A DNA stretch of 64,000 nt from an uncultured Craurococcus sp. (lineage in GTDB: Bacteria; Pseudomonadota; Alphaproteobacteria; Acetobacterales; Acetobacteraceae). Every line of letters starts with the position of its first letter. Position 1 is the first letter of the stretch. The notes under the pieces are model-generated. The model was given only the letters and a program-made list of their open reading frames with translations. It did no database searches and had not been told where the DNA came from. Position numbers and translations under genes: made by a program. Below are positions 46,574 to 55,136 of this stretch, in pieces. The DNA is taken from positions 1 to 64,000 of the forward strand of contig CADCTD010000150.1 in assembly GCA_902805545.1 (NCBI GenBank). The letters run 5' to 3'.

Positions 46574-47567
46574 TCCGGCGGGCGCCGCCCGCCAGCATCG
46601 CCAGCCGGTCGAAGCCGAGCGCGATGCCGCTGCCCGCGGGCATGCCGTACCCCAGCGCCGCCAGGAAATCCTCGTCGATGTCCCAGGCCTCGCCCGGGTG
46701 CTGGGCGCGGCGGGCCTCGGTGTCGGCGATGAAGCGGGCACGCTGCTCCACCGGGTCGGTCAGCTCGTCGAAGGCATTGGCAAGCTCGACGCCGGCGACG
46801 AAGAGCTCGAAGCGGAGGGCAGCGCGCGGGTCGGCGGGGTCGCGGCGGGCGAGCGCGGCCTGCGGCGCGGGCCAATGGGTGAGGAAGGTGGCGCGCTCCC
46901 GGCCGAGATGGGGTTCCACCCGGTCGAGCAGCAGGCGGAAGAAGAGGTCCTCCCATCCCTCCCCCGGGCGCGACGGGAGGCCGATGGCATGGGCGGCGGC
47001 GCCGAGGGCCTCGGCATCGCCCTCGGTCGAGAGGATGTCGAGGCCGCCGCACCAGCGGTCGAAGGCCTCCGCCATGGTGATGCGCTCGAAGGGCAGGGTC
47101 AGGTCGGTCTCGGTGCCCTCATGGCTGACGCGCGGCGGGCATGCGGCGCGGATGAAGTCCTCCGCCTGGTCCATGAGGCCGGCGAGGCCAAGGCCGGGGG
47201 CGTACCATTCGAGCATGGTGAATTCGGGGGCGTGGCGCGGGCTTGCCTCGCCGTTGCGCCAGACGCGCGCGAGTTCGAAGACGGGGCCGGCGCCGGCGAC
47301 CAGGAGGCGCTTCAGCGCCAGTTCGGGCGAGGTGCGGAGCCAAAGGGTCCGCCTCGCCCCGACGCCGAGATGCGGGATGTATTCGCTGCGGAAAGCCTGG
47401 AGATGCACCTCCATCCCCGGCACAGGCACGAGGCACGGGGTCTCGACCTCGGTGAAGCCGCGGGCGGTGAAGAATTCGCGGGTGGCGCTTGTCAGCGCGG
47501 CGCGGCGACGGAGGAAGGGCAGCCGGTTGGCGAGGCTTTCCGGGTGCCAGTCGGGCAAGGGGGGCAT
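46539..47567 (-). CDS. epmA: EF-P lysyltransferase (GenX/PoxA)
   Basis: A 342-residue class II aminoacyl-tRNA synthetase-like protein without the N-terminal anticodon-binding domain of LysRS, the EpmA layout. Motif 2 is FELARVWRNGEASPRHAPEF and motif 3 is GSGIALGFDRLAML. EpmA attaches (R)-beta-lysine to a lysine of elongation factor P. It is divergent from epmB across 38 bases and its 3' end overlaps the VKOR-like gene. Confidence 0.94.
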   Translation of the reverse strand: MPPLPDWHPESLANRLPFLRRRAALTSATREFFTARGFTEVETPCLVPVPGMEVHLQAFRSEYIPHLGVGARRTLWLRTSPELALKRLLVAGAGPVFELARVWRNGEASPRHAPEFTMLEWYAPGLGLAGLMDQAEDFIRAACPPRVSHEGTETDLTLPFERITMAEAFDRWCGGLDILSTEGDAEALGAAAHAIGLPSRPGEGWEDLFFRLLLDRVEPHLGRERATFLTHWPAPQAALARRDPADPRAALRFELFVAGVELANAFDELTDPVEQRARFIADTEARRAQHPGEAWDIDEDFLAALGYGMPAGSGIALGFDRLAMLAGGARRISDVLWLPALP

Positions 47568-47605
47568 TGCCCCGGAGCATGCCAGGGATTAGCTCCCGCT
47601 GCATC

Positions 47606-48586
47606 ATGTCCGCCAGAACCCTCCGCAGCGCCGCCGATCTCGCCGATGCCGGGCTGCTGCCCGCCGCTGCGGTGGAGGCGGTGGCGCGCGTCGGCGAGCG
47701 CTACAGCATCGCGGTGACGCCGGCCGTCGCCGCGCTGATCGACCGGGACGACCCGGCCGACCCGGTCGCCCGGCAGTACGTCCCCGATCCGGCGGAGCTG
47801 CTGACGGCGCCGCACGAGCTGGAGGATCCGACGGCGGATGCGCCCTTCACCCCGGTGACGGGGGTGGTGCATCGCTATCCGGACCGGGCGCTGCTGAAGC
47901 CGCTGCTCGCCTGCCCGGTCTATTGCCGCTTCTGCTTCCGGCGCGAGGCGGTGGGCGCCGATGGCGGGGTGCTCGGGGAGGCTGAGCTGGAGGCGGCACT
48001 CGGCTGGTTCGCGCGGACGCCCGCGGTCCGGGAGGCGATCCTCACCGGGGGCGACCCGCTGATGCTGTCGCCGCGGCGGCTCGGCGCGATCCTCGGGCGG
48101 CTGGCCGGGATGCCGCATATCGAGCTGCTGCGCATCCACAGCCGGGTGCCGGTGGCGGCGCCCGACCTCGTCACGCCGGCGCTCGCCGAGGCGCTGGGGG
48201 CGATCGACGCGCCGCTCTATCTCTGCGTGCATGCCAACCACGCGCGCGAATTCTCGGCGGCCGCCATCACGGCGCTCGCGCGGCTGCAGCGGGCGGGCGT
48301 CGTCCTGCTTGGGCAGAGCGTGCTGCTGCGGGGCGTGAATGACAGCGCTGAGGCGCTGGAGGACCTGTTCCGCGCCATGCTGCGGGCGCGGATCAAGCCC
48401 TACTATCTCCATCAGCTCGACCCGGCGCCGGGGACGGCGCGCTTCGCCGTGCCGGTGGAGGAGGGCCGCGCGCTGCTCCGGGCGCTGCGCGGGCGGGTCA
48501 GCGGCCTGGCCTGGCCGACCTATGTGCAGGAACGGCCAGGGGGCGCCGGCAAGGTGCCGATCGGGCCGGCTTACGAGGGCGCCTGA
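47606..48586 (+). CDS. epmB: EF-P beta-lysylation protein, lysine 2,3-aminomutase
   Basis: A 326-residue radical-SAM, PLP-dependent aminomutase that makes (R)-beta-lysine for EpmA. The cluster motif is ACPVYCRFCFRREAVG (CxxxCxxC). AILTGGDPLMLS, RIHSRVPVAAPDLV and KPYYLHQLDPAPGTARF are KamA-family marks. I use the ATG at 47606 where homology begins; an in-frame ATG at 47579 is possible, and neither has a clear ribosome site. Its last 16 bases overlap the convergent membrane protein gene. Confidence 0.92.
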   Translation: MSARTLRSAADLADAGLLPAAAVEAVARVGERYSIAVTPAVAALIDRDDPADPVARQYVPDPAELLTAPHELEDPTADAPFTPVTGVVHRYPDRALLKPLLACPVYCRFCFRREAVGADGGVLGEAELEAALGWFARTPAVREAILTGGDPLMLSPRRLGAILGRLAGMPHIELLRIHSRVPVAAPDLVTPALAEALGAIDAPLYLCVHANHAREFSAAAITALARLQRAGVVLLGQSVLLRGVNDSAEALEDLFRAMLRARIKPYYLHQLDPAPGTARFAVPVEEGRALLRALRGRVSGLAWPTYVQERPGGAGKVPIGPAYEGA

Positions 48587-49167
48587 TCGCGCGGGATCGG
48601 CTGTGCCTCGACCTGGCGGCTGACGGCAGGCGGGGCCGCCGGCTTCTGCTCGAGCAGCGGGGCCTGCGCGGCCGGGCTCAGCCGCGGCTCGGCCGGCGGC
48701 ACCAGCCAGCCCGCCGCATAGGGCCCGCGCACCACCACCAGTGCGAGGATCGCCAGCAGGAAGAGCAGGCCGAAGGGGAAGCCGTTGCCGATCGTCAGCA
48801 GCATGTTGATGATGCCGGCGCCGAGGAGGATGACGAGCAGCACGGCGGCGCGCTGCGGCTCGCTCAGCCCGTCATACCAGAGGTTCCAGCGATAGAGGCT
48901 GTCGGCGCCCTCGATGCGCATCTGCGCCCGGCCCGGCTGCTCCGGATGTGGCTGGACCCATCCCATGGCATGCGGCAGACGGACCGCCGTGATGGCTGCG
49001 ATGGCCAGGAGGACGAGTAGCGCGAAGGGGAAGCCGATCGCGACCGTCAGCCACATGTTGATGGCGCCGATGAGCACGACGGCGCCCACCACGACATTGA
49101 ACCGCAGGTCCTCGGGCGCCTGGTCATACAGGCGATTCCAGTGCTGCACACGTTCGGCATAGCTCAT
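48571..49167 (-). CDS. Membrane protein with internal duplication
   Basis: A 198-residue inner-membrane protein made of two similar halves. Each half has a WN-LYD/WYD lead-in, then a hydrophobic pair: INMWLTVAIGFPFALLVLLA in the first, INMLLTIGNGFPFGLLFLLA in the second, each ending with a Pro-containing motif and GWV or GWL. The C-terminal 45 residues are a Pro/Ala-rich tail. I do not recognise a family. It sits between epmB and efp. Confidence 0.75.
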   Translation of the reverse strand: MSYAERVQHWNRLYDQAPEDLRFNVVVGAVVLIGAINMWLTVAIGFPFALLVLLAIAAITAVRLPHAMGWVQPHPEQPGRAQMRIEGADSLYRWNLWYDGLSEPQRAAVLLVILLGAGIINMLLTIGNGFPFGLLFLLAILALVVVRGPYAAGWLVPPAEPRLSPAAQAPLLEQKPAAPPAVSRQVEAQPIPRDQAPS

Positions 49168-49447
49168 CGATGTTCCCCTCCGGGTTGATATTGGGTTTTT
49201 ATGCTCTCCGGTCTTGGTGCGGCCGCGGGCGGAAGCCGGGCGGCACGCTATCGCTTGCGCCGGCGTGATGAAAGCGAGGCGGCCGGGCGCGGCATCACAT
49301 GGCCTTGACGGGGCGCCGCGCCAAGGGCGGAACGGTGGGCAAGGTTGCCAGAAGCGGGCCCGCCCGTTAAACCCCGGCCGGTCCGCGTGCCGGCCTCGCC
49401 GGCGCGCCGCTGCTCATTCCGCCCTTACAGACGTCAGGTCCCGCCCC

Positions 49448-50017
49448 ATGGCAAAGATGCAAGCCAACCAGATGCGTGCCGGCATGGTCATCGAGTTCGA
49501 AGGCCAGCGCTACACCATCCTCAAGCAGAACATCATGATCCCGGGCAAGGGCAACGCGATCATCCAGGTCGACATGCGCAACATCAAGACCGGCGCGAAG
49601 AAGGACCAGCGCTGGCGCACCGCCGACACGGTCGAGCGGCTGATGACCGAGGACAAGGACTTCACCTATTCCTATGCCGAGGGTGACACGCTGATCCTGA
49701 TGGACCCCGAGACCTACGAGCAGACCACCGTGCCCAAGGACATCCTCGGCGACCGCCTGCCCTTCCTGGTCGAGAACATGACCGTCGGCGTGCGGCTGAT
49801 CGAGGGCGAGCCGGTGGCGATGACCCTGCCGCCGCAGGTGGTGCTCGAGGTGGTCGAGGCTGATCCGGTGGTGAAGGGGCAGACCGCCGCCTCGTCCTAC
49901 AAGCCGGCGATGCTGTCGAACGGCGTGAAGACCATGGTGCCGCCCTTCGTCACCACCGGAGAGAAGATCGTCGTAAGCACCGAGGACGCGTCCTACGTGG
50001 AGCGGGCCAAGGGTTGA
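49448..50017 (+). CDS. efp: Elongation factor P
   Basis: A 189-residue protein with three beta-barrel domains that relieves ribosome stalling at proline runs. The tip loop is NIMIPGKGNAIIQVDM, with the modifiable lysine at residue 34 when counted from the ATG at 49448, matching E. coli K34, the target of EpmA/EpmB. ENMTVGVRLIEGEPVAMTLP and the final DASYVERAKG are typical. A GC-rich hairpin (GGCCGG/CCGGCC, 49376-49395) lies in the leader. Confidence 0.97.
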   Translation: MAKMQANQMRAGMVIEFEGQRYTILKQNIMIPGKGNAIIQVDMRNIKTGAKKDQRWRTADTVERLMTEDKDFTYSYAEGDTLILMDPETYEQTTVPKDILGDRLPFLVENMTVGVRLIEGEPVAMTLPPQVVLEVVEADPVVKGQTAASSYKPAMLSNGVKTMVPPFVTTGEKIVVSTEDASYVERAKG

Positions 50018-50046
50018 GGCCAAGGGTCTAGGAAGGACTTCGCGAC

Positions 50047-50901
50047 TTGGCATCCCCTGCCCGGCTTTCCCCCGCGCTCAACGTCGTCGTCTCGGCCGTG
50101 CAGAAGGCCGGGCGACGCCTGTTGCGCGACTTCGCCGAGGTCGAGCAGTTGCAGGTCTCGGCCAAGGGGCCGGGCGACTTCGTCTCCCAGGCCGATCTGC
50201 GGGCGGAGGAATCGCTTCGCCACGACCTCGGCCGGGCACGGCCGAACTTTGCCTTCCTCATGGAGGAGAGCGGCACCCATGGGTCGGGCGATTGGGAATG
50301 GCGCTGGGTGGTCGACCCGCTCGACGGCACCAGCAATTTCCTCCACGGCATCCCGCACTGGTCGATCAGCGTCGGCATCGAGCGCCGGCTGGAGGATGGG
50401 CGGAGCGACCTTGTCGCCGGCGTCGTCTACAACCCGGCCGCCAACGAGATGTTCTGGGCGGAACGCGGCGTCGGCGCCTTCCTGAACGACCGGCGGCTGC
50501 GCGTCTCCGGGCGGAAGGACCTGCGGGAGGCGCTCTTCGCCACCGGCATCCCCTTCGCCGCGGCGCCGCGGCGGGCGGAGTTCACGCATACCCTCGCCCG
50601 GCTGATGCCGCAGGTGGCGGGCATCCGGCGTTTCGGCGCGGCCTCGCTCGACCTCGCCTGGGTTGCGGCCGGCCGTTATGACGGGTTCTGGGAGCTGAAC
50701 CTCAAACGGTGGGACATCGCCGCGGGCCTCGTCCTCGTGCGCGAGGCGGGCGGCTTCATCACCGATCCGCAGGGCGGCGATGCCTATTACGCTGAGGGCA
50801 ATGTCGTCGCCGGCAACCAGGCGCTGCAGGCCAAGCTGCGCGAGGTGGTGGCGGATGGCATCGCCGCCGCCGAGGCGGGCCGCCAGCGTCAGGGCGGCTG
50901 A
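50047..50901 (+). CDS. Inositol monophosphatase family protein
   Basis: A 284-residue lithium-sensitive-type phosphatase. Metal and substrate motifs are FLMEESG, WVVDPLDGTSNFLHG and, near the C-terminus, LKRWDIAAGLVLVREAGG. SuhB-like members hydrolyse inositol phosphates or act on nus-factor complexes; the physiological role here is open. The start is TTG at 50047 after AAGGA. It follows efp by 29 bases on the same strand. Confidence 0.93.
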   Translation: MASPARLSPALNVVVSAVQKAGRRLLRDFAEVEQLQVSAKGPGDFVSQADLRAEESLRHDLGRARPNFAFLMEESGTHGSGDWEWRWVVDPLDGTSNFLHGIPHWSISVGIERRLEDGRSDLVAGVVYNPAANEMFWAERGVGAFLNDRRLRVSGRKDLREALFATGIPFAAAPRRAEFTHTLARLMPQVAGIRRFGAASLDLAWVAAGRYDGFWELNLKRWDIAAGLVLVREAGGFITDPQGGDAYYAEGNVVAGNQALQAKLREVVADGIAAAEAGRQRQGG

Positions 50902-50929
50902 GGCTGCGCATGGGCCTCGTCCATGCCGT

Positions 50930-51026
50930 GAAGCGGCCGCCACTCGCCACGGCCGACCGAGCACGCTCCAACTTGTTGCTTTATCGGGCAAGTTCCTCCG
51001 ATCAGGTGATTCCACCTGGCCGAAGA
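50930..51026. repeat. Dispersed palindromic repeat, copy 2 (upstream of the OmpA-like gene)
   Basis: A degenerate copy, inverted relative to that at 38361-38457. It keeps the 23-base core at 50996-51018 (CAGGTG-ATTC-CACCTG) and the GCTC-n-TTGTTG segment at about 50965-50980. The outer arms have decayed (CCGATC on one side, GGCCGA on the other). It ends 18 bases before the GTG start of the OmpA-like gene, so it may affect that operon's leader. Confidence 0.78.
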
Positions 51027-51044
51027 TTGCCTTAGCCTGATGCA

Positions 51045-51566
51045 GTGACGCGTTTCGCCCTCGTCCTCTGGCTGCTGGCCAGCCTGCACCCGGCCGCGGC
51101 CCAGCCGGCGGGGGCGGAGGAGACCATCCCTGCCCCGCCCGCCGCGGCGCCGCCCCGCCCGGTCGACCTCGCCCGTCCTCAGGCGCCGACCGCTACCGCC
51201 GCGGCGCCAGCCCTCCGTGCCCTGCCGGCGGGGCTGGAGGCGCTGCCGGACGGCGGGGCAAGGCTGCGCTTCGTCGCCGGGCGCGAGGCGCTGCCGCAGG
51301 GCGCCGAGGGCAGCCTGGCCGAGTTCGGCCGCCGCATCGCTGCCGGGCCGTCCGGGCGGGTGACGGTGACGGCCCAGGCCTCGGGGCCGGCCGCCGACAT
51401 CTCCGCGGCGCGGCGGGTGAGCCTGGCCCGTGCGCTCGCCGTGAAGCAGGCCCTCGCCGCGGGCGGGGTGGCGCCGACGCAGATCGATCTGCGCCCCATG
51501 GGCCGGACCGGCGAGGCGCTCGATGCCGTCGATATCCAGCCGCCCGAACCGCCGCCGGCGCGATGA
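51045..51566 (+). CDS. Small periplasmic OmpA-like protein
   Basis: A 173-residue protein with a signal peptide (MTRFALVLWLLASLHPAAA), a Pro/Ala-rich linker to about residue 60 and a short OmpA-like C-terminal domain (RLRFVAGREALP, RRVSLARALAVKQALAAGGV). The Arg of the S-x-x-RA motif is kept, but the Asp that usually binds diaminopimelate (G-x-T-D) is not evident, so peptidoglycan binding is doubtful. Start GTG at 51045. It is 10 bases upstream of the MotA-like gene. Confidence 0.75.
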   Translation: MTRFALVLWLLASLHPAAAQPAGAEETIPAPPAAAPPRPVDLARPQAPTATAAAPALRALPAGLEALPDGGARLRFVAGREALPQGAEGSLAEFGRRIAAGPSGRVTVTAQASGPAADISAARRVSLARALAVKQALAAGGVAPTQIDLRPMGRTGEALDAVDIQPPEPPPAR

Positions 51567-51576
51567 GGACCCGTCG

Positions 51577-52725
51577 ATGACCCCTCCGCTCCGCTTCCTC
51601 TGGCGCATGCTGGTCTTCCTGGCCGTGGTGCTCGGCGTCGGGCTGCTGCTGGCGCCGCAGCTCGCCACCGCCTTCGCGGCCAACCCGCTGCTGAACGGGC
51701 TGATCCTCGGCGTGCTGGCGATCGGCATCGGCTGGAACCTCCGCCAGGTGCTGGTGCTGAAGCCGGAGGTCGCCTGGCTCGAGAATTTCCGCGCGCCGAA
51801 GCTCGGCGCCCCGGCCCAGCCGGCGCCGAGCCTGCTCGGGCCGATGGCAAGCATGTTCTCCGCCCGCCGCTCGGACCGGCTCTCGCTCTCGGCCCCGGCG
51901 ATGCGAAGCGTGCTGGACGGCATCGCCTCCCGCCTCGACGAGACGCGGGAGCTGTCGCGCTACATGACCGGGCTGCTGATCTTCCTCGGCCTGCTCGGCA
52001 CCTTCTGGGGGCTGCTGCTGACCATCGGCTCGGTCTCCGAGGTGATTGGGGGGATGTCGGTCGGGTCGGGCGACCTCAACCAGCTCTTCAACCAGCTCAA
52101 GACCGGCCTCGCCGAGCCGCTGCGCGGCATGGGGACGGCCTTTTCCTCCTCCATGCTGGGGCTCGCGGGCGCGCTGGTGCTTGGCTTCCTCGACCTGACG
52201 GCGGGGCAGGCGCAGAACCGCTTCTACAACGAGCTGGAGGAATGGCTAGCGGGCATCACCCGCCTCTCCTCCGGCGTGCTGGGCGATGCGGGCGGCGAGG
52301 CCATGGGCAGCGTGCCGGCCTATGTGCAGGCGTTGCTGGAGCAGACGGCGGAGAATCTAGAGGGGCTGCAGCGCATCCTGGCACGGGGCGAGGAAGGCCG
52401 GGCGCAGACCGGGCAGGCGATGCTGACGCTCACCGAGCGGTTGACGGCGCTGACCGACCAGATGCGGGCCAGCCAGTCCCTCATGCTCCGCGTTGCCGAG
52501 CAGCAGGCGCAGCTCGCCCCGGTGCTGGCGCGGCTGGCGGATGCCCAGGCGCAGCCTCAGGTCGACGAGGTGCTGCGCGGGCATCTGCGCAATGCCGAGA
52601 TGCACCTCGCCCGGCTGGTGGAGGAGGTGGCGCAGGGCCGCCAGCAGTCAGTCAATGAAATCCGCAGCGAGATCAAGCTCGTGGCGCGCACGATTGCAGC
52701 GCTTTCTGAGGAACAGCCCAGGTAA
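51577..52725 (+). CDS. MotA/TolQ/ExbB-type proton channel protein
   Basis: A 382-residue membrane protein. Hydrophobic segments lie at about 7-28 and 36-56, then the family core pair at about 129-153 (FLGLLGTFWGLLLTIGSV) and 187-211 (GMGTAFSSSMLGLAGALVLGF). About 170 residues follow, mostly helical and coiled-coil-like (LLEQTAENLEGLQRILARGE), unlike flagellar MotA. No flagellar genes are near. The stop and the next start overlap (TAATG), so it is co-translated with its MotB-like partner. Confidence 0.85.
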   Translation: MTPPLRFLWRMLVFLAVVLGVGLLLAPQLATAFAANPLLNGLILGVLAIGIGWNLRQVLVLKPEVAWLENFRAPKLGAPAQPAPSLLGPMASMFSARRSDRLSLSAPAMRSVLDGIASRLDETRELSRYMTGLLIFLGLLGTFWGLLLTIGSVSEVIGGMSVGSGDLNQLFNQLKTGLAEPLRGMGTAFSSSMLGLAGALVLGFLDLTAGQAQNRFYNELEEWLAGITRLSSGVLGDAGGEAMGSVPAYVQALLEQTAENLEGLQRILARGEEGRAQTGQAMLTLTERLTALTDQMRASQSLMLRVAEQQAQLAPVLARLADAQAQPQVDEVLRGHLRNAEMHLARLVEEVAQGRQQSVNEIRSEIKLVARTIAALSEEQPR

Positions 52726-54392
52726 TGGCAGCCTTGGGCGGACGGCGCCGGGCACGGGGCGGAGGCGGACTCGAGGCCTGGCCGGGCTATGTCGATGCGC
52801 TCTCGACGCTCCTCATGGTGCTCATCTTCGTGCTGCTGGTCTTCGTGCTGGCCCAGGGCTTCCTCTCCGTCGCCCTCTCCTCCCGCGACCGGGCGCTCGA
52901 CCGGCTGAACCGGCAAGTGGCGGAGCTGGCGGAGCTGCTCTCGCTGGAGCGCGGGCAGACCAGCGAGTTGCGCACCGCCCTCACCCGCACCGCCGAGGAG
53001 CTGCGCGGCGCCGCAGCGGCGCGGGATGCGCTGCAGTCTCAGCTGCGCGACGCGCGGGAGGAGCGGGACAGGCTTTCCGGCGAGCGCGACGCGGCCCGAA
53101 GCGAGCAGGACCAGCTCACCGCCCGGCTCGCCGATCTGGAGCTGACCGGCCGCGGCGCTCCGGAGCGCATCGCGGCGCTCGAGCGGCAGCTGGCCGATGC
53201 CCTGCAACGCGCCGAGGTGACCGGGGGCGATGCCGCGCAGACCGTTGCCCGGCTGACCGAGGCGACGCGGGCCCTCGCCGGCGAGCGCACGGCGCGGCAG
53301 CAGCAGGAGGCCCGGGCGGCCGACCTCGATCGGCGGCTCGGGGAGGCGCAGGGTGCGGCGGAGACCGCGCGGCAGGAACTCGCCGGGCTGCGGCGCCAGC
53401 TGCAGGAGGCGCAGGGGCAGATGGCGGATGCGCAGCGCCAGCTCGCCGCCATGCGGCAGGCGATGGCGGCGCTCGACCAGCAGGTGAAGGCGGACCGCGC
53501 GACCATCGAGGCCCGGCTCTCCGACGTCGCCCGGCTCAACGAGCAGGTGCGGGCGCTGACGGCGCTGCGCGACCAGCTCGAGCGCCAGGCGCAGGAGGCC
53601 GCGCGGCGAGCGGGTGACGAGGCGCAGCGCCGGACGACGGCCGAGGCGGCGGCCGGCACCGAGCAGGAGCGCCGAATCGCCGCAGAACGCACGGCGACGA
53701 CCGAGGCGGAGCGGCGGCGGGCGGCCGAGCGGGTGGCAGGCGAGCAGACCCGCCTTGCCGAGAGCGCGCGGGCGCAGATTGCCCTGCTCGGGCGGCAGAT
53801 CGAGGATCTGCGGAACCAGCTCGCCCGGATCGCGGCGGCGCTGGATGCGGCCGAGGTCTCGGGGCGGGACAAGGATGCGCAGATCAGCGCGCTCGGCACC
53901 CGGCTGAATGCCGCGCTCGCCGCGCGCGTCGAGGAGCTGCAGCGCTACCGGAGCGACTTCTTCGGTCAGTTGCGCGACGTGCTGGGCGACCGGCCGGATG
54001 TGCGGATCGTCGGCGACCGCTTCGTCTTCCAGTCGGAGGTGCTCTTTCCGCCGGGCGGCGCCGACCTCTCATCGGCCGGGCAGCAGCAGATCCGGGCGAT
54101 CTCGCGGGTGCTGCAGGAGCTGGCGGCGAAGATCCCGCCGGATGTGAACTGGCTGCTGCGGGTCGACGGCCATGCCGACCGGATGCCGATCCGCAGCCCG
54201 CGCTACGCGAGCAACTGGGAGCTCTCGGCCGCGCGGGCCATTGCCGTCTCGCAGCTGCTGATAGCCGAGGGGCTGCCGCCGAATCGCGTGGCGGCGACGG
54301 CCCTCGGCGACAACCAGCCGCTCGATCCAGGCGATTCGCCGGAGGCGCTGGCGCGCAACCGGCGGATCGAGCTGCGCCTGACGGATCGCTAG
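52725..54392 (+). CDS. MotB-like protein with long coiled coil and OmpA domain
   Basis: A 555-residue protein. One transmembrane helix near the N-terminus reads GYVDALSTLLMVLIFVLLVF, with Asp24 at the position of the proton-carrying Asp of MotB. A coiled coil of roughly 350 residues follows, ending in a C-terminal OmpA-like domain (about 430-555; VLFPPGGADLSSAGQQQI, RVDGHADRMPI, LSAARAIAVSQLL) that keeps the Asp and Arg used for peptidoglycan binding. The layout implies an ion-driven envelope motor spanning a large periplasmic distance. Confidence 0.85.
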   Translation: MAALGGRRRARGGGGLEAWPGYVDALSTLLMVLIFVLLVFVLAQGFLSVALSSRDRALDRLNRQVAELAELLSLERGQTSELRTALTRTAEELRGAAAARDALQSQLRDAREERDRLSGERDAARSEQDQLTARLADLELTGRGAPERIAALERQLADALQRAEVTGGDAAQTVARLTEATRALAGERTARQQQEARAADLDRRLGEAQGAAETARQELAGLRRQLQEAQGQMADAQRQLAAMRQAMAALDQQVKADRATIEARLSDVARLNEQVRALTALRDQLERQAQEAARRAGDEAQRRTTAEAAAGTEQERRIAAERTATTEAERRRAAERVAGEQTRLAESARAQIALLGRQIEDLRNQLARIAAALDAAEVSGRDKDAQISALGTRLNAALAARVEELQRYRSDFFGQLRDVLGDRPDVRIVGDRFVFQSEVLFPPGGADLSSAGQQQIRAISRVLQELAAKIPPDVNWLLRVDGHADRMPIRSPRYASNWELSAARAIAVSQLLIAEGLPPNRVAATALGDNQPLDPGDSPEALARNRRIELRLTDR

Positions 54393-54419
54393 ACCGGCTT
54401 CGGGGCGCTCCGGCAGCCT

Positions 54420-55136
54420 CTAGGCCGGCGGGTTGCCGGCCACCGGGTCCAGCTTGTAGCCGCCTGCCTCGGTCAGCAGCAGCCGGGTATGCGAGGGGTC
54501 CGGCTCGATCTTCTGCCGCAGGCGGTAGATGTGGGTCTCGAGCGTGTGGGTCGTGACCGCGCTGTTGTAGCCCCAGACCTCGTTGAGCAGGATCTGCCGC
54601 GGCACGGGCTTGCCGCCCGCCCGGTAGAGGAATTTCAGGATCGCGCTTTCCTTGTCGGTCAGGCGGATCTTGCGGTTGCGCGCGGGCTCCATCAGCAGCT
54701 TCGCGCTCGGGCGGAAGAGGTAGGGCCCGATGGTGAAGACCGCGTCCTCGCTGTTGTCGAAGACCCGCAGCTGGGCGCGGACCCGGGCGAGCAGCTCCGG
54801 CAGGCGGAAGGGCTTGGCGATGTAGTCGTTCGCCCCGGCATCGAGGCCGCGGACGATGTCGGCCTCCGCATCCGCGCCGGTGAGCATGATGATCGGCATC
54901 TGCCGCCCCTCGCGGCGCAGCTTGGCGCAGAAGTCGCGGCCATCGGCATCGGGCAGGCCGATATCGAGGAGAATGGCGTCGTAGCGCGCATTGGCGTCAG
55001 CCAGCTTGGCCTCTGCCTCGCCCGCGCTCTCGGCCTCGTCGGCGGCGAAGTCGCCATCGAGGGCCAGCTGCTCGACCAGGGTGGAACGCAGGGCAGCATC
55101 GTCCTCGACGATCAGGATGGGGCGGGGCGTCGCCAT
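54420..55136 (-). CDS. OmpR-family response regulator, orphan
   Basis: A 238-residue two-domain regulator. The receiver domain (to about 120) has ILIVEDD, the phosphoacceptor Asp58 in ILLDIGLPD, LTGAD and the lysine in IAKPF. The C-terminal winged helix ends with TTHTLETHIYRLRQKIE and LLLTEAGGYKL. The ATG at 55134-55136 is preceded by GGAGG with good spacing; an in-frame ATG at 55157 is not. No histidine kinase is adjacent. It is convergent to the MotB-like gene. Confidence 0.92.
   Translation of the reverse strand: MATPRPILIVEDDAALRSTLVEQLALDGDFAADEAESAGEAEAKLADANARYDAILLDIGLPDADGRDFCAKLRREGRQMPIIMLTGADAEADIVRGLDAGANDYIAKPFRLPELLARVRAQLRVFDNSEDAVFTIGPYLFRPSAKLLMEPARNRKIRLTDKESAILKFLYRAGGKPVPRQILLNEVWGYNSAVTTHTLETHIYRLRQKIEPDPSHTRLLLTEAGGYKLDPVAGNPPA

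Noticed and set aside
49214-49447. N-terminal extension of EF-P
   Set aside because: The frame is open upstream but not conserved-looking, and the modified lysine falls at residue 34 only when the start is 49448.
51577-54392. Zorya-type anti-phage system (ZorA/ZorB)
   Set aside because: The MotA-like/MotB-like pair resembles ZorAB in outline, but no ZorC, ZorD or ZorE, helicase or nuclease gene follows, and the neighbours are housekeeping genes. The MotB-like protein is also far longer than expected for ZorB.
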